The translations under genes were made by a program, and so were the position numbers. A DNA stretch of 64,000 bases from Paracentrotus lividus. Lineage: Eukaryota > Echinodermata > Echinoidea > Camarodonta > Echinidae. The DNA lies in assembly GCA_940671915.1 (NCBI GenBank), contig CALNVZ010003426.1, positions 38,568,279-38,632,278 of the forward strand. Reading direction: 5' to 3'. Positions 18,804-31,800 of this stretch are shown here, one piece after another. Position 1 is the stretch's first letter; every line of letters begins with the position of its first letter. Below the pieces are notes generated by a model. It worked only from the letters and a program-made list of their open reading frames with translations. It was not told the origin of the DNA and searched no databases.

Positions 18804-21800
18804 GTTTCATTCCTCTCTACTAATTTTTGAGCTACATTCTCCTTTTTGGCCCTCTTTAATGGTAAATTGCCATTTGGTCTAAACCCACTTTGACTAATGC
18901 CCGTTTGGTCTCATACCACATGGTCTAATTCTACTTTGTCTACAACAAGTTTGTCTAATCACCTTTGGTCTTAGTGCCACTTCGCCTATTTTCCATTTCG
19001 TCTCATGCCCATTTGGTCTAATGTCCATTTGGACTAATATTCAATTGGTCTAACACCACTTGGTAGATTCCTGTAACAGACTGGAAATGTACAAAATATT
19101 AATTTGGGAATTAGACGAAAAGGCCATCAGACTATATGGCTATTGGCGAATCGGCAATTAGACCAATAACGTATTAGACTAAGTGGAAGTTAGACCAAAC
19201 TGTCAGTAAAACATATGGGTTTAGCCCATGTGGTATTAGACAATCAGAGAATTTGACAAACTATTGTTAGACCCAGTGGATATTCATAACTCACCAGATT
19301 CACCAGGTAAAAACAATCCCCGATCCCATTGAAGAGTGTCGATATTGATATCAGCCATAGTTCAGGAAAAGTCAAACATTTTAAAATCTTCCAGGTCATG
19401 CTTTGACCTGATTTTGGGTTCGCAAGACCTGATTTTGGGTTCATACGACTTTTCGTCTCCTCACAGCGCTTCTCTCCATTAACACAGGGTTTGCCCGATT
19501 CTGTGGGCTCAACCACGCGTCCGTTATCCCTTTCACGGGCTTTCCAATTTAAGTCATTAATTTGGTGATACATCTTGCCTTTATTAGTAACTTCGATAAC
19601 TTCATAGGCAACATGGCTATCATCTACACATCGGAAGCTCTTTGATTCAGTTTGATTTTGCACATTTTCCACGGATAAAAAGGCTTTTTGAGAATCATTT
19701 AGTGATACTTTCATCACATCTGCAGATAATTGTCTTGAAAGTTCTTCATCGCCAAGCCGGTTGTCCGTTTTCTTCCCGTCTCCATGGCAATGGTGTGACG
19801 TCTTTGAGGGTTCGATGAAGGTCATGACACAAGGAAGACCAACACAGAATAGAAGAGGACCTAGAATCCGGAGTAGAATTCTCCATCCGTATTTTGAGAT
19901 GATGAATGACATTAGGGGATTAAATGACAGCATACCTGTACAAAAGAGAGGAGGAATAAAGAAGAAGAAGACGAAGAAAAAGATTAGAGTGTTGTAGTGG
20001 TGATATCTTACCTGTCATGAGACAGGGCTTCGAAGACGTCTCCTGAGTATCCGTGACGTCTTCGTAGTCCCCGTGACGTCTCCGTAGTCTCCATGACTTC
20101 TCCGGAGTCTCCGTGACTTCCCCGGAGTCTCGAATTCTCCGGATTACGGGTGTATTTGTTTTAGAACATTAGGCTAAGGTAATGATATCAAAGCTTGACA
20201 TGAGATGGGAATGTCGTCTACATAATGGTGGTATCTCATTTGCCATGAGACAGATTTGAGATGGATTTGGGACCACTTTGAGACGGGTTTGAGATGGTTT
20301 TGAAACTTGTCACGGAGACGTCTCCTCGACGGAAAAAAATATCGGAGACGTCTCCGCGGAGGAAAAAAAAAGTGTCGGAGACGTCTCTGAGATGGAAAAG
20401 AAGTATCGGAGACGTCTCCGCGACGTTTTATGAGTTTACGCGACGTCTTACCAGGTGCGGAGAAAAGAGAACATACTGGACTCTATGAATTTTTCGCAGA
20501 GACATCTACGCGACGGAAAAGGTATCGGAGACATCTCTGAGTGTCTGATGAGTCGTAGAGACGTCTCCGCAAAGTAAGATACCACCCTAGTAAACGTAAT
20601 TCATATCCACAGAAAGTGTTTTCTTTATACTCACCGAGGCTAGTCCCAGTCAGGATGATCGCAATTGATCGCACATTGTTGTCCTCAGGAAAATGGAGTA
20701 GAACTACATCATAGGCACATATGGTCAGGACGCCCCCCGCGAAGCCAAACACGACACCATACACGACGAGCACGGCCATCAGATGCGTCAAGAATGACGT
20801 CACAATAATAGCACTGGCTCCAGTTATGACACTGACGACGGCGAGGGTCCGACAATTGAATCGTTCCAGGAGGACATTGACGACCGGTGCGACAAGGAGA
20901 CTGAGACCAACGGATATGGAGCCTACCCAACCTATGACATTCAAGAGATTAGAGTGATGATGATGGAGATGATAACTATCATGATTTTACCGAATATTCG
21001 ATTTCATGAGCATATTCATCAAAATGTTGAAAATTATCAAAGTATTATGCTCCATGTCACACGGGTAGATTTTCAAAGTATCACAAAATTATAAAAATTT
21101 CGGACGAAAGTGCTTGTCAGAAATGTCAAATTTAGTTAGTTTAAACTTGACTGGGAAAACCTATATTATATACAGGATGCAAATTCAAATTCAAATTCAA
21201 ATTTATCGATATAAAATCCACAACCTTGGATTATCATCACAGAGAAAACAAAAACAATGGATATCTTACAAAATCATATTGAACATACAAAATCAAAATG
21301 AACATACAAGCATATTTACAAAATTAATAACTGAGCTTAAATATTATAGTCATGTACACATACCTTCACAGACATACTGAAATATATAATAATGTTATAT
21401 TTTAGATGTATGTATTTAACATACATAATACATTCCAAACTACAGGGATCCAAAACAAAGCCCAAAGGACCGGAGGTAGGGACCAATCGATCCCCGAATT
21501 CAGAGCAAAATCATAACGATTTAAATATAAGTCTAAAAAAAACTAAAATTCAAATATTCAGGATTCAAATCTAAATACTGGCATCGACCGGTCCCCACCC
21601 ACAATCCCCCGGGATCCACTTCAAATCCCTGTAATTTAGAGTGTATCTGTAAGCATACATATTATGCATATTACACATACGTAAAAATATATATTATTGT
21701 TAATATTATCAGGATGCAAGAGTGGCAGTCCCTCTCGCCCCCATGCACCCCCACCCCCCCCCCAAAAAAAAAATAACATCACGACTGAATGTAGTAGGCC

Positions 21801-24800
21801 GGTTAATTTGGTTTTGATCCGAGGAAGATTAGTGGTCTAGTGGATTATGACACTCGAACGCCAAGGACCGAATTCGAACCATTGTCATTCTCTGATGTTT
21901 TTTGCTAAATACAAGCTCTATGAAAAAAAAATGCCAGCACTGATGGGCATCATTTTCATGTATGAAAGTCATGATACGTCAAGTTCACGGACATCTAATA
22001 TGCTTATACAAATATACATGATATACAAATATTAAATCAAGTGGATTATCTATATATCTTATCTAAAAAAAAATATCGTATAATCAGAAGGCTGCAATTA
22101 TTTGTGGGACCGTATTGATATTGAATATAATTTTATTGTGCAAACGCTGTTATAAATATTTACCATGCTGAAATTTAGTTATTTAGTAATAAATTAAAAT
22201 CGCTACCTGGAAATGTTCTGATAAATAATACTACACTAAGTCAGGTTGAATCCCCCAAATTCCTTGGTATTTATATTGACTCTGACCTATCATGGAAGAT
22301 ACATTTTGACTATTTGTGTAAAGTACTCTCTAGAAATACTGGCATTTTATATAAATTAAAGCATGATTTTCCAACTCGAATCCTATTTCATTATACACGA
22401 CTTTAATTTTGCCATATCTCAATATGGAATCCTTGCCTGGGGTAATGGGACTAAAACTCAACAGGAGAAAAATCTTATGATTAAAAAACGAGCACTTAGA
22501 AACATTAACCATGCTGGATTCCTTTCTCATACAAGACCATTGTTTCTTAAAAATAAACTACTTCGTATCGACGATATCTATATTTACAACTTAGGAATAT
22601 TCATGCATCAACTGTCTGTTAATGAAATACCTGCGGAAATAACACAACTTTTTGAAAAGAAATAGCTCAGTTCATTCATACCCCACACGTCAACGTAATT
22701 TATTTCATCTACCACGTACACGAACTCTTTTTGCCCAAAAAACTGTTATATATACTGGTCCTAAGTTATGGTCTGACCTCCCCAAACAATAATGAATCAA
22801 CCTCTTTGCATACTTTTAAATGTAAGCTAAAATGCCATTTATTAAAGCAGGGGCTATCCAGGGGGGGGTGCAACAGGCGCGCGCCCCCCCCTATTGGCCG
22901 ACTAAAAAAAAAAAAAAAAAAAAAAAAACTGCTATCATGTGTGGTAAAGCGGCAGTTTCTAACACCCCCCCCCCATCACCAGTATTTCCAAGGGCGCAGA
23001 ACTGAGAAGTCACAGAACGGGTTTTAACCCTCATATTACCAATGCCTCGCATGCTAGCCAGATTATTACTATATGGTCAGCAGTGGTGGATCCCGGATTT
23101 AAAAATAGGGGGCGCCTCGACAAGAGCTAGGTCAGAGAGACGCGGGAAGGGTAGTAGGGCGCGCAAAGCGTTGGTGCGCAAGTTATTGTTAATCCAGAAA
23201 TGTTTTACCATGCTCTACTATACTTTAGTGCGTAAAAGCTTTTTATTCATTATTTCAATCCTTATGATTTGTTCATGTGTGTGGCGAAGATCGATGCCAA
23301 TCATTGAAGTACTATGGCCCAGACTTGCCATTCTCCCACTTCTGCATTCCAGGAAATTCGGCTCTGGAAACGATTCTGGAAGGACAATGCCGAGAAACCA
23401 CAGTCGGTCAGCGATTACGCTGAAACTATGAACTGTAAGCATTCCCAAATGTGCGGTTCTGCAGGTTGTTGCTTCTGCTACCAGTCACAAGTGGCCGAAG
23501 TTGAGCGAGTTCCACTCTGCTTCAAAGATCATTCAAAAACAGCATCTACGCAGTACCAATGTTAGAGGAACGTCTTAATGCCGTTGATCCTGCTGTTACT
23601 ACCATAAGGACATTGCCTTGGACTATGATTGCCAATCGATCCAACATCTACAGTCGCAAACATCCCAGTAATAGAATGATGTTCCTTAAGACCGCCAATT
23701 GAAGAGAAATTGAGTCAATTTGCCATTTCGAACTTCACTGTCGTAGTCAGCATTTCAAGTCTTTCAGCAGTGAGCATTAATTAGGACAGGTCACCCGACG
23801 ATATTTACTATGTCAATAATAAATAATTTTAACAGCATATTACAATAGGACAAAATTGTGGTGAAAGAATTAGGAAATCGCTCGATTTACATTTTCTTGC
23901 TAAATTACTGATTCACTCTGCAAATTTGGCAATACTGATTATACATCATATATGATCAAGATGCCCACTCATAATATTTATTGAGGCCTACATGAAATTC
24001 AACCTTTTCTCATTGTTTTTCAACAGTTATATCTTTTCTCTACCCTTAGACATAATATCGGGGGGGAATTAGGTTTTCTAACGCAACATACATCTGTCTT
24101 AGGTTATAGAAACTATTGTAACTTTTGTTGATTATTGAAAAAAATGTGGAAATTTCATGTACAATATATATTAGAGAGAACCCCCTCCGCCTTCTTCCCC
24201 TGACGGGCGAAAAATTTCCTTGCGGCGCCCCCCCCCCTATTGCGTGAAATCCAGGATACGCCCCTGATTAAAGGGTTAACAAACACAGGCGTAACACGAA
24301 CACGATGAGCCATTGTTTTTGTATAGTCCCATTAAACATGTTGGTCATTCTCTAATATTAATGTATGTTTTATTATGCAGCTGCCGAGATGCTGGTCGTC
24401 ATTCTACAAACAATTACGACATCACTCGGTAGCCCCTCACTTTTTCCATGCGTATATTCATTATTAATGTATGATTATAATGTAGTGCCGAATATTGCGT
24501 CACTACCATCAAAATACATTGATGACATCATCCCGCGTACGCTCTCACTATTACCATTGCGTACGATAGGTAGTTCCAATGTAAAAAAAAAAAGAAAAAA
24601 AGAAAAGATATGTAATATGCAGTGCCGAGATGCTGTCGTCATTCTACAACAAATTACGACATCATCTCAGTACTCCTCACTTTTTCCATTGCGTATAATA
24701 TTATTAATTTATGATTATAATGTAGTGCCGGGATGATGTCGTCATTACATATCCAAAAAAAAATAAAAAAAGTAATATAAATATAAAAATAATGATGACA

Positions 24801-25861
24801 TCATCCCGGTAAACCTCACTATTACCATTGCGTACAGATAGGTAGTTCAATGAAAAAAAAAAGAAAAAAGAAAAAAAGAGAGATATGTTAATGCACATTC
24901 TTCAGTTACTCCTATTTATACATCTTTGTATTTATTTATTTCTTTATGTATTCTTATACATCATTTTCACAAAGGAGCCTATAATGTAACAAGCTTAGCT
25001 TTTAACTTAGGCTCCTTCATATTTCTTTCTTTCTTATGCTACTGATGTCATTCGTTTTATGTTTTATCAAATAATGTATAGTATTGAAATGACATAAAAT
25101 TGTTGTTTTTATTACTGTTTGATTGGAATATGTAAATAAACTGAACTGAAACTGAACTGAACTGAACTGAAATCTTACTTAAATGACGGTGTCAAGTAAA
25201 CGAATAAAATGTCTCTTTAAATAAAGTATTTGATGATGCCGATAACAGAACATAAGGCAACAAAGTCTCTATTTGTCCAATGCTCTATCAAGCACCGATT
25301 TAATGATTTAAAGTTTCGTCTCTTGTAGTAGGCTACGTACGTATCGGTTTTGAATGTGTAATAATCATTTTTAAGCATTCGGTATTTCTGTAAGGTGAAG
25401 GAGCCAAGAAGTTGTGGAAGTCATTTTTCGATGAACGTGGACAAAAACGTACAAATGATAACCTCATTATGATTTTATGAGTGATAAAAAATATGACAAT
25501 AATTAAAAGAATTAAAAATAAATAAATAAATAATAAAAAAAAAAAAAAAAAAATAGGCGGGGCGCACACCCCTTGCCTGGAAACGCCACTGGGTAAATAC
25601 TTGTACTGGTGCTCACTTCGACAAGGAATTTTATGGCAAATGCTCTCTCAAAATCTATTTTTTCCGCTGATTCATCAACACCCAATAAACATAAATTGTT
25701 TATCACGAATAAAAATCAATAATGCAATAATACATGATAACGTAACATTTGTTACAATGTAAGCGAAAAGGCACCAGATACTAAAAAGATATTATTCAAC
25801 AAACAGGCCGTTTGAATATTAAATGCAAAATGAGGAAAAATATATTTTCATGTTTCACCGG

Positions 25862-25896
<35 letters not shown>

Positions 25897-28800
25897 GCGT
25901 GTGTGTCTATCCACTTTTCAACCTGTATGCATTTTTGGACATGATCATTTACTAAATAGGTTAATACCTAATAGGTAGATACAGTAAGTGAGTCATAGAA
26001 AAAAAAAGAGTATACCGTACTCACTCTGAGAGCCTCATATGACAAAAAAATTACACTGAACAACACTCTCATTTACTGTGTCCCGAAAAATTATCAAAAG
26101 ATATAAATAGCTAGTCTTAAAGTATTACTTTTCAGACAACTATTCATATTAGAGTGACTAAAATAGACTACTTTACTTTGGATCAAGGAAATTAAAATGT
26201 TTTGAGGGGAACAGTATACTTGGTTGGCAACTTGTTAACATTATTATTGGGGTTTTAATGTATGGAGTAATATACGTTAGATTGGAATCAAAGGCCTGTT
26301 TCATAAGACTACACTGCTCAGGATGTTGCATTATGGGTTCGGAATAAGGGAAGAATAGAGTAGTTAAGGACTTGAGGTGGTGCTATACAAGGCGGCTTTA
26401 AAACCTTATTTCAAAATCCCTTTGTAACATATACATTTGGTCGCAGAAACAATCAATGGCTTTCTAATCATGTATGCATTGTTTGAAGCAAGCCTTCTTG
26501 AGTCTTTTCACAAGTTACTTTGACTATTGAAATGTTTGAGTAGATTATACTATTGAATGATAAGGCTTGATGGGGAAGTTGTTATATTATGAATATAATT
26601 TTTGTGGCTTGCACCCAGTGAATAAGATCGCATGTTCGATCTGATAAATAAGTCAGAAAAAATCTTGGAACCAGCGGGATTTGAACCTCTCATCTACTGA
26701 TTGCCGGTTAGCGACTCTACCACTAGGCCATTACTGGTCCATGGCACAGTCACGATGAAATAAGAACAAATACCTCAGTACCTCTGATTTTTAATCTGAC
26801 TTAATTCTTTAGTCCGCCATGGACAATGGAATTGAATGATAAGGCCTGCTGGGGAAGTTGTTATATTATGAATATAATTTTTGTGGCTTGCACCCAGTGA
26901 ATAAGATCGCATAGATTTTACTAGATTATACTAGTTCTTCTGACCAAACTTGGTAAAAGGTGATTTGGACAGAAGTTTTTTTTTTAAAGCCTAATTAGCA
27001 CTGAGACATCCATGACAGCATAGTTATCATGGTTATAAATCTGGTGCCATTTAACACAATAATTATGAAATAGAATTAAGCAGCTTTGTGGAGGCTTGCA
27101 AAAATCATAGCTGTGCGGCCCTGTTAGAGGTAATAAGGGCAGAGGTAAAAATGGCAGAGGTAATAATGGCAGAGGTAAAAATGGCAGAGGCAAAAATGGC
27201 AGAGGTAAAAATGGCAGAGGTAATAATGGCGGAGGTAAAAATGGCAGAGGTGAAAATGGCAGAGGCAAAAATGGCAGAGGCAAAAATGGCAGAGGTAAAA
27301 ATGGCAGAAGTAGAAATGGCGGAGGTAGAAATGGCAGAGGTAAAAATGGCAGAGGTAAAAATGGCAGAGGTAAAAAAGGCAGAGGTAAAAATGGCAGAGG
27401 TAAAATGTCAGGTCTTACGCAATTAATTGTCATAGCAAATCCCATGAATAAAACATGGCCAATTCCCTTGGGTGGTATATCACTTCTCGGAAACACCTTC
27501 ATGACAGATAAAAAAATATATATATATTACGTCTCCGTCTCCGATGTTGCTGAGACGTCGCGGAGATGTCTCCACGCAAAGGACGTTTGCGTAAAATTTC
27601 ACGTGAGTGGCATGCAGCAAAGCCAATCTGCGATTTTTACTTCTTGCCATGGTAAAATTGATCAAATGATGGGATTCATGTAGAAGTGTTTTAACTTTTG
27701 CAAAAATTTAAATCAATTCACGTTGAATGACACCAGAAATACGTGAACACTAAGTAAGTATTTTTTCCATTTTGTACACTAAATCATGTGAATATCTGTT
27801 TTTGTATTATTTTTATGACCGGCTGGCACGTGTGTACATGATCCTATTGCATTTATTTAAATTTCATGCTTTAGTGAGCACGTGCACTGAAAGCTGTTTT
27901 GATGTAGAGACAAAAATTAATTGCTTACTTTGCTTAACCATAACATTCGTTTGAAGTATTCATTTGATTCTTCGCAAAATCCCGTAGTGCTTCAGTGAAC
28001 ACAAGATATGAGAAAAACATGAAATAAGGAAGAAAGTTACGGCCCTGGTACGGCCTAATGGTACGTCTGATTCTCAATTGACCAAGTTCTTTGGTAGTTA
28101 ATGTACTTCTAAAAGTGTGCCGGTTTCAAGAATTAACTCACAGTATAACGACCAAAAAAATTACATGAATTGGGCAATATTTGACTTTGTTCACTATTGA
28201 TTCTCCCCATTGACTTTACGTATAGAGTTTGAACATAAATGAACAAACGTCAATATTGTCATTTTCATTGTCAATTTGTTGTTTTACTGTGAGTTAATTC
28301 CCGAACTTGGCACAAATCTTAAGAAGTCATTAACAAACAGGGACTTTGGTCAAATTGAGATCGGAACCCTCTTTCTGTGTCAGTTTGGTCTACGTGCCCA
28401 GTGGTCTCTCATTCAATTACTTCTACTTACGGTCCTCTTCTATGTTCTTTCTGCGTATCTTGGTTACCGATTGAAACGCATAGATATAGAAAATAATCCG
28501 CGCGGGAGGAGTGTGCGAAAATAGAAATAAGGGTGTTGGATAACTTTCTAGCGAATTTGGTGTGTTTTTGTGTGTAGGCTAATTTATTTTTGTGTGTTGT
28601 GGTCTCTAAATAAAGAACATTTTCCTAGTGCCACGTGCTCATCTCTGAGAGCATTGAAGTTTATAATGCAATATGTGTATAGTTATATCTCATCATGCCT
28701 CTGTTCATAAATAATTTTGATCAAACATGATATTCACATAGTTTTAGTGGTTATCTGAAAATGAGAAATATACTTACTTAGTGTTTTCATCTGGTATTTT

Positions 28801-31800
28801 TATCGGTGGTTTCACTTCAACCACGTGATTTGATTGATTTTTCTGTTATGCAAAGTCAGAAACATTCGTCTTTTCTAGATCATGAAATCTCTCTTCTTGA
28901 TCTAATGCGCGCATGGATGAATGTAGGAAGAATCGCAGTTTGCTTTTTGCTGCAATGCTCACTCAACGTGAAATTTTATTGCAAATGGTCTTTGCAGCAG
29001 CCGTATGTGGAAGCACGTTTTTTGCGTACATGATCTGAATTGCGTGAAATGTTGTTGAATCTAAGAATTTGGTCCGATATCTTGAATCAAGAAGTTGTGA
29101 TTTTAGGCTTGGCGAACTTACATTAAATATTAATGACATTTTTGCGTTGGACCGTTGGCTCCTGATTGCAATGGTGTGATGCTGTATGTGTTCCCTTAAA
29201 TCGCTCCCATTGTTAGCTAAGAATTAATTTCCTAGTTGGACATACATAGTTGTTGATCCTCCCTGATTCAATATTATTGATTTTGATATAGGGTGGAAAC
29301 TTTCTCTTGTGTTTGTGGTTGTCGCTTAACAAAGACGCTTAGTTATAAGAAGGGATTATAAAATATCGTGTTGCGAGGTGTTTCTTAACTTTTAAATTGA
29401 CTGCCTTGCCTCTCCGGATCTAGAGTTTATGGAGCTGGGCTATGTTGCATTCATAATGTATATTGGCTCGCCTGTGTTATAGTCATGGTTCTACTACATG
29501 GTGTTGTAATACATAAATCGTATGGTATTTTATGTTTATTCTCTCTCATGAGGTGAGAATAGTAAGAAATACTGTGACTAGTTGTGTGTAGAATATGTAA
29601 GACAAAAACGTGACACCTATTTAGATGGCATTTCACACTGATGTCGTATATTATTTTTAATTTGTTATACACTGTTACGTCTCCAAACCGGTAGGAATAT
29701 ATTTAAAATAAACAATCGTCACTTTGGGAGTGATATATGTAGTTCAAGTATCTCATAGCGATTTTAATTCATCCAGAATGGAGGTCAATCGAATTCTAAG
29801 ATGAAGGCATAGCGCTGCAGATCCAGCATTGAAATTTGAAAATCCCTTTTCAGTTTTCTTCATGATGTTTGTGACTCCCAACTAATCTCTAATAGGAATT
29901 TGCCAATAAATAGTGAGAATGGGCTTTGCTATTACTTTGAGCTTTGCGAAGACTTCCATTTAGCGTTCTGGCATTTTACCTCTGACCAATTTTTACCTCG
30001 TGCCATTTATTGCCCCTCTGCCATATTTTACCCTGCCATTTTCCTCTGCGATTTTCTCACTCTGCTATTTTTGTAGCACCTTATCTGCCTATTTTAACCT
30101 CTGGCCATTTTCATGCCTCTGCCATTTTTGGCCTCTGCCATTTTTCCCTTCACATTATTACCTCTGACCATTTTTCGCTCTGCCATTTTCCTTACCTTTT
30201 ACTGCCACATGTTTACCTCTGCGGTTTTAACTCTGCATTTTTTGACCTTCTGCCATTTTACCTACGCCATTTTTCACTCGGCTGCACATGTTTTACCCTG
30301 CAATTTTCACCTCTGCCATTTTTGCCTTCATTTGGCACTTTTCTGCTTTCTTCTGCCAGTTCTTTACCTCTGCCTACTTGTTTCCATATCGCATTTTTAC
30401 CTTTGGCATACCACTCTTTGCCTATGCATTTTTTACCTACGTGCCATTTTTACTTCTTTACCTCTGCCATTTTTCTTGCATTCCTCTGCCATTGTTTCCT
30501 CTGCCTTTTTTACCTCTGCCATTTTTACCTCTGCCATTTTTGCCTCTGCCATTTTTACCTATGCCATTTTTACCTCTGCCATTTTTACCTGGCACCCCTG
30601 TTACGACCGGTAATGTCGCAGCGACGCATAATGAGCATTATTTACGTCTGGGACCAACCTGTGACGTCACCATCCGAAAGACGTGACTTGGATTCGAACC
30701 TCAGTAATAATAATAATAATAATAATAATATGGTTTTATTTACCCAGGGTAGCCACTTCAGTTCTGACAACTGTTCTCCCAGCGGGCCCTGCATGATGTT
30801 ATTATTACCCCCAAGCTCCTTGTAAAAAGGCAACTTTAGGTACCATTTTTCCCATAATGTAAATAATCGAATGGTTTGAGTTATTTTCTCTAAATAGGCC
30901 CCAAAACTGATTAGAATCGGAGAGAGGATCGAATAACAGAAGCGACTTTCGGATGGCGATGTCAAATGTTAGTACCAGACGTAAATTGTGACATTATGCG
31001 TCGCTGCGACATTACCGGTCGTAACACGGTCTACAAATAATCTTAGGCGCTCAAAGTTGGGTAAACAGTACTTTTATCTGGGAAGCACTATATAAAACGT
31101 AACATCTTCCTTCCGTTGATGCTCCATTGCCAACATTCCTAACACCCTGGACTGTGTTTCACCAAGTCGTTCATAAGTTACGCATGACTTTACAAACGAC
31201 TGGCGATCAGTTCTTGCGCTGAATTATATATCATGTGATTAGTAGGCCTATAGCACCCCAAAAAACTGTTTCAGTTGTTCGTAAGGGTTCTAGGACATCT
31301 CCCCCGGAGGACAACTCCCCCGGGGACAACTCCCGGAGGACAGCTCCCCCGGAGGACAACTCCCCCGGAGNNNNNNNNNNNNNNNNNNNNNNNNNCGGAC
31401 TGTCTAAATGCATTAATCACAGGCATCGTTCGGAGAAAAATAGGGACAAAACCCAACCCCCCAAATAGCAAATACGTTAAGAAGCGCCCTTGACGGTCCG
31501 GTGGCTTACAAGGCGGCTTTTAAAACTTATTTCAAGACATCACTATCTGCTAAACCCGACTCGCTAACCTACCTCCAGATTCGTCCCGCCAGGCTTCCGC
31601 TCCCAGCAGAAACCACTCTCGAATCCCCTCACTCGGCCTTCTCTTCACTCTCGGCGTACTCTGCATCTATGTCATGAAAAGAACAAGACTTCTTTGAGGT
31701 TCCTCTTCACATCCAGCGCATACTTAACTAGCTTGCAGCCTACTTCGCAAAATGTACAATCCACAAGCAACCTTGAACAGTATAGAGAATAAAACTATAC

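Larger units (their letters stand above)
26553..31330. mobile_element. TU-like foldback element (15-bp repeat arms)
   Basis: Inverted arms made of 15-bp tandem repeats (27121-27410 forward, 29985-30592 reverse) enclose about 2.6 kb of unique AT-rich DNA. Sea urchin TU elements are described as foldbacks with arms of about 15-bp repeats, which is the basis for the comparison. The unique middle has an 82-codon frame (28276-28524) that I do not recognise. Ends are not sharply defined. Confidence 0.6.

Noticed and set aside
26670..26745. Possible functional tRNA gene on the minus strand
   Set aside because: A and B boxes are good, but the anticodon and T stems do not pair and a decayed copy exists at 31.9-32.06 kb. 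It is a SINE.
27088..27502. Long open frames through the 15-bp array, seemingly MAEVK- or LPFLP-repeat proteins
   Set aside because: A 15-bp period keeps any frame open. No start context or flanking coding signal, and the same happens in the reverse array.
28276..28524. 82-codon frame with a hydrophobic stretch in the middle of the TU-like element
   Set aside because: It could be a small membrane protein, but there is no recognised homologue and the second copy does not clearly keep the frame. Left as unassigned.
30010..30825. 271-codon frame rich in CHF/FLP
   Set aside because: It is the reverse arm of the 15-bp minisatellite. It runs into a MITE and an (AAT)n tract.
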